DNA of 27,409 nt from the NCBI GenBank assembly GCA_902492895.1, contig CABUNG010000031.1, forward strand, positions 1-27,409, given 5' to 3'. Every line of letters begins with the position of its first letter. Position 1 is the stretch's first letter. A program made the position numbers and the translations under genes. The notes under the pieces were generated by a model, which was not told the origin of the DNA, made no database searches, and worked only from the letters and a program-made list of their open reading frames with translations. This stretch comes from an uncultured Oscillospiraceae bacterium (GTDB taxonomy: Bacteria > Bacillota > Clostridia > Oscillospirales > Acutalibacteraceae). Shown in pieces: positions 22,923 to 27,409 of this stretch.

Positions 22923-24590
22923 TTGGCTTACTCACAGCCGCGCGCGGATTATACGGAACTGGAGCTGGTCCGGGACGGGATTTGCCGCTGTCAGGCGGTC
23001 ATCTCCCGGACGGCCGGTGACAAGGTCAAAAAAGCCGCGGACGATTTTTGCTCGCTTCTCGAACGCATGACCGGCGCCCGCTGTTCCGTCCGTACCGACG
23101 ACGAATCGCTGGAAGGCAATCTGGTTCTCATCGGCCCTTCCAGACTGACGGAAGACATGGGCATTGAGACGCCGACGGGGGCGTTTGAAAACGAGCGGGT
23201 GATTCTCCGGCGGGACGGCAACCGGCTGGCGCTGCTCGGCAACGACGACAACCAGTTTAAAGGCACGCAGTTTGCCGTGACCATGCTTTTTGAGCGATTC
23301 GGATGCGGCTGGTTCGGCCCCGATCCGCTTTGGCAGGTGATCCCCGAAAAACCGACGCTGACGGTCGGGTATCTCGACATCGATCACACGCCCGCCTTCA
23401 TCTCGCGCTATAACAATGTGCTCAAGTTCAATCCCGATATCGGGGAACGGTGGTATCTCGGAGGTGTCCGGCGGGTTGCGGGCCATGCGCTGACGGGGCT
23501 GGTGCCGCGGGACGAGTATTTTCCGATCCACCCCGAGTGGTTCTGCGAACTCGACGGCCAGCGCAATCCGTACGTCGAGTGGTGGCAGTACTGTTATTCC
23601 AACGAGGACCTGATCCATCTGTTTGCGCAGAAGATCATCGAGATTTTTGACGCGGATCCGTCCCTCGACCAATACAGCATTGCGCTCAATGACGGCTGGT
23701 ACCATGGCTGGTGCGAGTGCGAGGAATGCCGGAAAATGGGAACTTCGAGCGAGGTGGCTGTGCAGTTCGCCAACCGGCTGGCTAGAGAAGTCGGAAAACG
23801 CTACCCGCATCATAAGCTGACCTTCCTCGCGTATTTCCCCACCTATCATCCGCCCCGGAAGCCGATGACGGTCGAGCCCAACGTCGAGGTGATGTTCTGC
23901 AAGGAAGCCGACATGTTTATGCCGGTCGATAAAGGCCCGGACAACGGCTATCATCAGAAATACACCTTTGAAAAGAGCAAGAATACCTATCCTGTTCCTT
24001 GGAAGGAAAACTTCGAAAAATGGAACGAGATGGTGTCTTTCCCCAGCATCGCGATATGGGACTGGTACTGCATCGCCGCCGCCCAGCCCGTCTGGAAAGA
24101 CGTGCCGTGGGTGCAGGGGGATGTGATCACGCGGAACCACCGGTACTGGCGGGATCACGGCGTCCGGTATATCTATAACGATCAGGGTCCCCTGGATGTT
24201 TTTTACGAGGACGATGCGAGTTTCCCGCTGCGCTGGCCGCTTTGGTATGTCAATGCCAGAGGCATGTGGGACAAGGACCTGACAGGATCCGAAATGCTGC
24301 TGGACGCCTGCAAAAAGCTGTATGGCGAGGCGGCGGACCTCTTATTTGCCTATTATGCGGCGCTCGCGGACATTGCCGAGCACAACACGGCCAAGACCAT
24401 CGCCTGGCATCCGCCGGAGCCGCGGGAACTGTATACCCCCGACGCTGTACGGCGTCTCGACCGGCTGATGAGTCAGGTCCGCAGCATGCTCCCGGTGGTG
24501 GGAGAGGCCGAAGGCCGCCGTCTCCAGGTGCAGCTGGACCTGTGGGACAAGGCGAAAGACGTGATCGCCACAGGGGAACTCATTGATTAG
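22923..24590 (+). CDS. DUF4838 protein, cytoplasmic full-length form
   Basis: About 555 residues. The N-terminal third is an alpha/beta domain like the GH67-type N-terminal domain (SRTAGDKVKKAADDFCSLLERMTGA...NLVLIGPSRLTEDMGI, ending GCGWFGPDPLWQVI). The DUF4838 barrel-like core follows, with HPEWF, WWQYCYSNEDL, LNDGWYHGWCECEEC, EPNVEVMFCKEADM, WKDVPWVQGDV and SFPLRWPLWYVNARGMWD. There is no signal peptide, so it should act in the cytoplasm on imported oligosaccharide. The start is TTG at 22923, 11 bases after AGAAAGGTG; the frame stays open upstream into the binding-protein gene but without homology. It closely resembles the next gene over its whole length. Hydrolase activity is inferred from the fold family. 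Confidence 0.82.
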   Translation: MAYSQPRADYTELELVRDGICRCQAVISRTAGDKVKKAADDFCSLLERMTGARCSVRTDDESLEGNLVLIGPSRLTEDMGIETPTGAFENERVILRRDGNRLALLGNDDNQFKGTQFAVTMLFERFGCGWFGPDPLWQVIPEKPTLTVGYLDIDHTPAFISRYNNVLKFNPDIGERWYLGGVRRVAGHALTGLVPRDEYFPIHPEWFCELDGQRNPYVEWWQYCYSNEDLIHLFAQKIIEIFDADPSLDQYSIALNDGWYHGWCECEECRKMGTSSEVAVQFANRLAREVGKRYPHHKLTFLAYFPTYHPPRKPMTVEPNVEVMFCKEADMFMPVDKGPDNGYHQKYTFEKSKNTYPVPWKENFEKWNEMVSFPSIAIWDWYCIAAAQPVWKDVPWVQGDVITRNHRYWRDHGVRYIYNDQGPLDVFYEDDASFPLRWPLWYVNARGMWDKDLTGSEMLLDACKKLYGEAADLLFAYYAALADIAEHNTAKTIAWHPPEPRELYTPDAVRRLDRLMSQVRSMLPVVGEAEGRRLQVQLDLWDKAKDVIATGELID

Positions 24591-24625
24591 CCGTATAACA
24601 TATCCGATGAAAGGGCAGGTGTGAC

Positions 24626-26503
24626 ATGACGACAAATTCCATTGTTTGGTGGAAACGCACGGCCGCCGGTCTTCTGGCCATGTTGATGCTGCTCGCTACG
24701 GCCGGATGCGGACGCGACGATGACCCGTCTGTGAGCGACGGATCCAGCGAGATAACCGACACGACCGAGCCGACCGGCGACGCTACGGGGGACGGCACCG
24801 GTTCCGGGAGCGATCCCACAGGGGATCCCGGAACGAGCGCGGACCCTTCGGGAAGCACGAACGCGCCGACCACCACCCCCGTGCTTTCGGGTGATTTCGA
24901 TATTGTCAAGGACGGAAAAGCCGTAGCGACCATCGTCATCGGCCAGAACGCTTCCGACAAGGTGCGCGCAGCGGCCGAGGATCTGCAGAGCTATCTGATG
25001 AAGATGACGGGAGCCGCTGTCAAAATCGGATTCGATTCCGTCGACCGTACGAACGGGAATTATATCCTGGTCGGGCCGTCGAAGTATACGGATAAGCTCG
25101 GCATCAAGCAGCCCACCGGCTACCCGAACAACGAACAGGTGATCCTCAAACGGGTCAACAATTATCTCGTGCTCATGGGCAACGACGATCAGGACTTTAT
25201 CGGTACGCAGAACGCCGTCACCATGTTCCTGGAAAAACAGGGCTGCGGCTGGTTCGGCCCCGATGAGCTCTGGCAGGTTGTGCCCAGCGTCAAGAACATC
25301 AGCGTCGGCAAGCTGGATATTACACATAAACCGAAATTCAACAGCCGCCGCAACAACGTGTACGGAAATTATCAGGAAATCGGACAGCGCTGGTATCTGG
25401 GCGGTGCCAATGTCTATCTTGGACACTATCTGCCCCAGTTTGTCAGCCGGGAAATTTATTTCCCCACCCATCCCGAATGGTTCAGCATGATCAACGGCAA
25501 GCGGGATCCCTATGCGGATACCTGGTGGCAGTACTGCTATTCCAACAAGGATTTAGCGGCCGAGGTTGCGAAAAAAGTGATCGAGAAGTTCGACAGCAAT
25601 CCGTCCGTGATGACGATTCCCGTCACCGCCAACGACGGCTGGGAGCTGTTCTGGTGCGAATGCCCGGAATGCAACAAGTATCCGTCCGATACCGATCTGA
25701 TGATCGAATTCGCCAACCGGGTAGCCCGGGATGTGGCGAAGAAATATCCCGATAAACGGGTATCGATCCTGAGCTACCATTCCACCTGGCATGCGCCGCA
25801 GACCTCGATCCAGACGGAGCCGAACGTGGAAATCATGTTCTGCCGGGAAACCAGCATGACCAGCCCGATCGAAAATGGCCTCTATCTGGGCGATAACCGG
25901 GATGGGATTACGCACAACACCTATAAGTCCTCCTGGAAGGACAATTTCCTCTCGTATATCAATAAGGCGAAGGTCAAACACGTTTCCATCTGGGAATGGT
26001 ACTGCGTGGCCGCGGAGCGTGAGAGCTGGAAGGATATTCCGTGGGTCCAGGGAGATGTGGCGATCCGCAACCAGAATTTCTGGAAAGCGAACGGCGCGGA
26101 ATACATTTTCTATGATCAGGGACCCCTGGCGAACTATCGGGAAACCGGAGCGAGCTTCCCGCTGCGGTGGCCGCTCTGGTACGTCGCGGCAAAAGGCATG
26201 TGGGACGACAGCCTGTCCGGCGACCAGATCCTGCTGGATGCCTGCAATAAGCTGTATGGCAGCGCGGGCAAAGAGATGTACAGCTACTATAAAGCCCTCG
26301 CCAACGCGAGCGAAACCTGCACGGCCTACAGCATGACCTGGATTCCGCCGGAGCCGGCGGCCATGTACAACACGGCCCAGATCGGCAAAATCGATGTGGC
26401 GCTTAACAGCGCAAAGGCGAAGCTGAACAGCGTTACGGCGGATCAGAAAAAACGGATGGAAAACCAGATATCCCTTTGGGAGAAGGCCAAAAAACTCATT
26501 TGA
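24626..26503 (+). CDS. DUF4838 lipoprotein, surface-exposed paralogue
   Basis: A 625-residue lipoprotein with a signal ending in LLATAGC (C28) and a Thr/Gly/Asp-rich linker (about 33-88). The same two domains as in the preceding gene follow: an N-terminal alpha/beta domain (about 90-225, with NYILVGPSKYTDKLGI and GCGWFGPDELWQVV) and the DUF4838 core (HPEWFSM, WWQYCYSNKDL, ANDGWELFWCECPEC, EPNVEIMFCRETSM, WKDIPWVQGDV, SFPLRWPLWYVAAKGMWD). It is the outside counterpart of the cytoplasmic copy, created by duplication. It is the last gene of the unit, before a terminator. Substrate unknown. Confidence 0.85.
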   Translation: MTTNSIVWWKRTAAGLLAMLMLLATAGCGRDDDPSVSDGSSEITDTTEPTGDATGDGTGSGSDPTGDPGTSADPSGSTNAPTTTPVLSGDFDIVKDGKAVATIVIGQNASDKVRAAAEDLQSYLMKMTGAAVKIGFDSVDRTNGNYILVGPSKYTDKLGIKQPTGYPNNEQVILKRVNNYLVLMGNDDQDFIGTQNAVTMFLEKQGCGWFGPDELWQVVPSVKNISVGKLDITHKPKFNSRRNNVYGNYQEIGQRWYLGGANVYLGHYLPQFVSREIYFPTHPEWFSMINGKRDPYADTWWQYCYSNKDLAAEVAKKVIEKFDSNPSVMTIPVTANDGWELFWCECPECNKYPSDTDLMIEFANRVARDVAKKYPDKRVSILSYHSTWHAPQTSIQTEPNVEIMFCRETSMTSPIENGLYLGDNRDGITHNTYKSSWKDNFLSYINKAKVKHVSIWEWYCVAAERESWKDIPWVQGDVAIRNQNFWKANGAEYIFYDQGPLANYRETGASFPLRWPLWYVAAKGMWDDSLSGDQILLDACNKLYGSAGKEMYSYYKALANASETCTAYSMTWIPPEPAAMYNTAQIGKIDVALNSAKAKLNSVTADQKKRMENQISLWEKAKKLI

Positions 26504-26514
26504 ACAAACAGCTG

Positions 26515-26551
26515 AAAAACGGCAGGCGCGTTGGCGCCTGCCGTTTTTTTT
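26515..26551 (+). terminator. Rho-independent terminator of the carbohydrate locus
   Basis: GGCAGGCGC (26521-26529) pairs with GCGCCTGCC (26534-26542) over the loop GTTG. The stem is extended by an A run on the 5' side and followed by G and eight T. It lies 11 bases after the last DUF4838 stop codon. Confidence 0.95.
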
Positions 26552-26609
26552 CGGAAAAGCCGGTACGGAATGGGACCGATACAAGTCATTAAATGAAAAA
26601 AGAAAAATT

Positions 26610-26638
26610 TTGTCAAAAGCAGGGAAGTATGGTATAAT
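26610..26638 (+). promoter_or_regulatory. Strong promoter of the dCache sensor gene
   Basis: A -35 box TTGTCA (26610-26615), 17-bp spacer and perfect -10 box TATAAT (26633-26638) are present. The -10 box is preceded by TGG, an extended -10 element. The predicted start near 26645 gives a leader of about 60 bases. Confidence 0.85.
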
Positions 26639-26704
26639 ATCCCGAGACTGACAGTGTCCCGTTTTTTGCCGTTGAGAGGCGGATCAGGAAGGAAAAGGTA
26701 CACA

Positions 26705-27409
26705 ATGCGAACAAAGGGAAAGGGCCTTTACAGTTCCATTGCCATCGCGGCGGCTGTTGTAATGGTGGCTGTCGGTGGAGCGTTGCTGTTCTCCATGTCC
26801 GTTCGCCGGATATTTAAGGAGGAAGTGACCAGCTCCCTGAGTGAAATTGCAGAACAGAGTGCCATGACTCTTCGCAGGGAAGTACAGGGTTCCCTGCAGT
26901 CGCTGCGGAACATCGCCCTGCTGCTTGGAGAAACGGAAAAGACGGATATGAACCGGTTGATGGCGGTTCTCGGTGAAGTGGCGGAGGAAAACCAATTTAA
27001 GCGGATGGGTTTCATCGAACTCGACGGGACAGCCTATACAACCGACGGGCAGACATTGGATTTGACGGATCGCGCCTACTTTCAAACCTCTGTGCGCGGG
27101 GAGACGGCTGTTTCGGATACACTCATCGATAAAGTGGGAGAAGGGCGGATCAACGTATACAGCGCGCCGGTTTATCACAACGGCGTTCTGACCGGCGTTC
27201 TATTCGGGACGTATGAGACCGTGCGGTTTCAGCAGAACCTCGAGGTATCCAATTTTGAAGGGGAAGGGTATACTTATGTCGTCAAGCAGAACGGCGACGC
27301 GGTGGTGCTGTCCTCCAACCAGAACAGTATCGTGGACATGGAAAACCTCTTTGCGTCTATGGAGGCGGCGGATCCTTCGAATCTTGAAAGTGTCGACGCT
27401 CTGCGGGAA
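26705..27409 (+). CDS. Membrane sensor with dCache-like extracellular domain, N-terminal part
   Basis: An open frame of 235 codons that runs off the window. A short basic start (MRTKGKG) leads to a transmembrane helix (about residues 9-31) and then an amphipathic helix. An extracytoplasmic domain with the double-Cache (PDC) signature follows: DRAYFQTSVRGETAVSD...INVYSAPVYHNGVLTGVLFGTY (about residues 124-175). Such N-termini belong to diguanylate cyclases/phosphodiesterases, histidine kinases or chemoreceptors; the output domain is beyond the edge, so I cannot choose. GGAAGGAAAAGG precedes the ATG. It has its own promoter after a terminator, so it is separate from the carbohydrate locus, though it could sense a related ligand. 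Confidence 0.8.
   Translation, partial: MRTKGKGLYSSIAIAAAVVMVAVGGALLFSMSVRRIFKEEVTSSLSEIAEQSAMTLRREVQGSLQSLRNIALLLGETEKTDMNRLMAVLGEVAEENQFKRMGFIELDGTAYTTDGQTLDLTDRAYFQTSVRGETAVSDTLIDKVGEGRINVYSAPVYHNGVLTGVLFGTYETVRFQQNLEVSNFEGEGYTYVVKQNGDAVVLSSNQNSIVDMENLFASMEAADPSNLESVDALRE

Noticed and set aside
1..27409. CRISPR arrays, insertion sequences, phage genes or attachment sites
   Set aside because: No regularly spaced repeats, transposase, integrase or phage proteins were seen, and the tRNA at the edge is not followed by a visible integrase or duplicated tRNA end in this window.

Overview
This window looks like chromosome from an anaerobic, fairly GC-rich Gram-positive bacterium of the Clostridia. 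An Oscillospirales/Ruminococcaceae-type gut anaerobe is my best guess, not a proof. The grounds are: lipoprotein and sortase-type surface signals, a superoxide reductase, CUT1-type sugar transporters encoded without their ATPase, strong Shine-Dalgarno sequences, and several TTG and GTG starts. Every recognised protein gene is on the + strand. Only a partial tRNA-Lys at the left edge is on the - strand.

Layout. (1) 1-140: 5' part of tRNA-Lys(CTT) with its promoter, on the - strand. (2) 319-3864: NUDIX hydrolase, Cof-type HAD phosphatase, cation-diffusion-facilitator transporter and a RimK-like ATP-grasp ligase, packed as one housekeeping operon behind a promoter at 319-347. (3) 4093-4540: a desulfoferrodoxin-like superoxide reductase that ends at a 21-bp perfect terminator hairpin. 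(4) 4732-16906: a carbohydrate operon holding a short DUF4838 protein, an AraC-family regulator, a 965-residue solute-binding protein with N-terminal beta-sandwich modules, two CUT1 permeases, an NHL-TPR-Yip1 membrane protein, a DUF5696 protein and a third permease. (5) 16908-26551: a second, similarly controlled transcription unit with two surface proteins that share a four-times repeated domain, a fourth permease, a lipoprotein solute-binding protein, and two more DUF4838 proteins (one cytoplasmic, one lipoprotein), closed by a clear terminator. (6) 26610-27409: a strong promoter and the N-terminal part of a dCache membrane sensor, cut by the window edge.

How it fits together. Regions 4 and 5 read as one regulon, a Gram-positive polysaccharide-utilisation-like locus. 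Both promoters have a perfect TATAAT without a good -35 box. Both carry, 60 or 61 bases upstream of that -10, the same pair of direct repeats (core CAAAT, 22-bp period). That is the geometry expected of an AraC-type activator site, and the only AraC-type gene in the window lies inside the locus. The second transporter seems to be split: its UgpA-type permease (16001) and its partner permease and binding protein (20572, 21608) are separated by the second promoter and the two surface-protein genes. The surface proteins would bind a glycan or the wall, the lipoprotein DUF4838 enzyme would act outside, the transporters would import oligosaccharides, and the cytoplasmic DUF4838 enzymes would finish the job. 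The substrate cannot be read from sequence. No ATPase subunit is present, so a shared MsmK/UgpC-type ATPase encoded elsewhere is expected.
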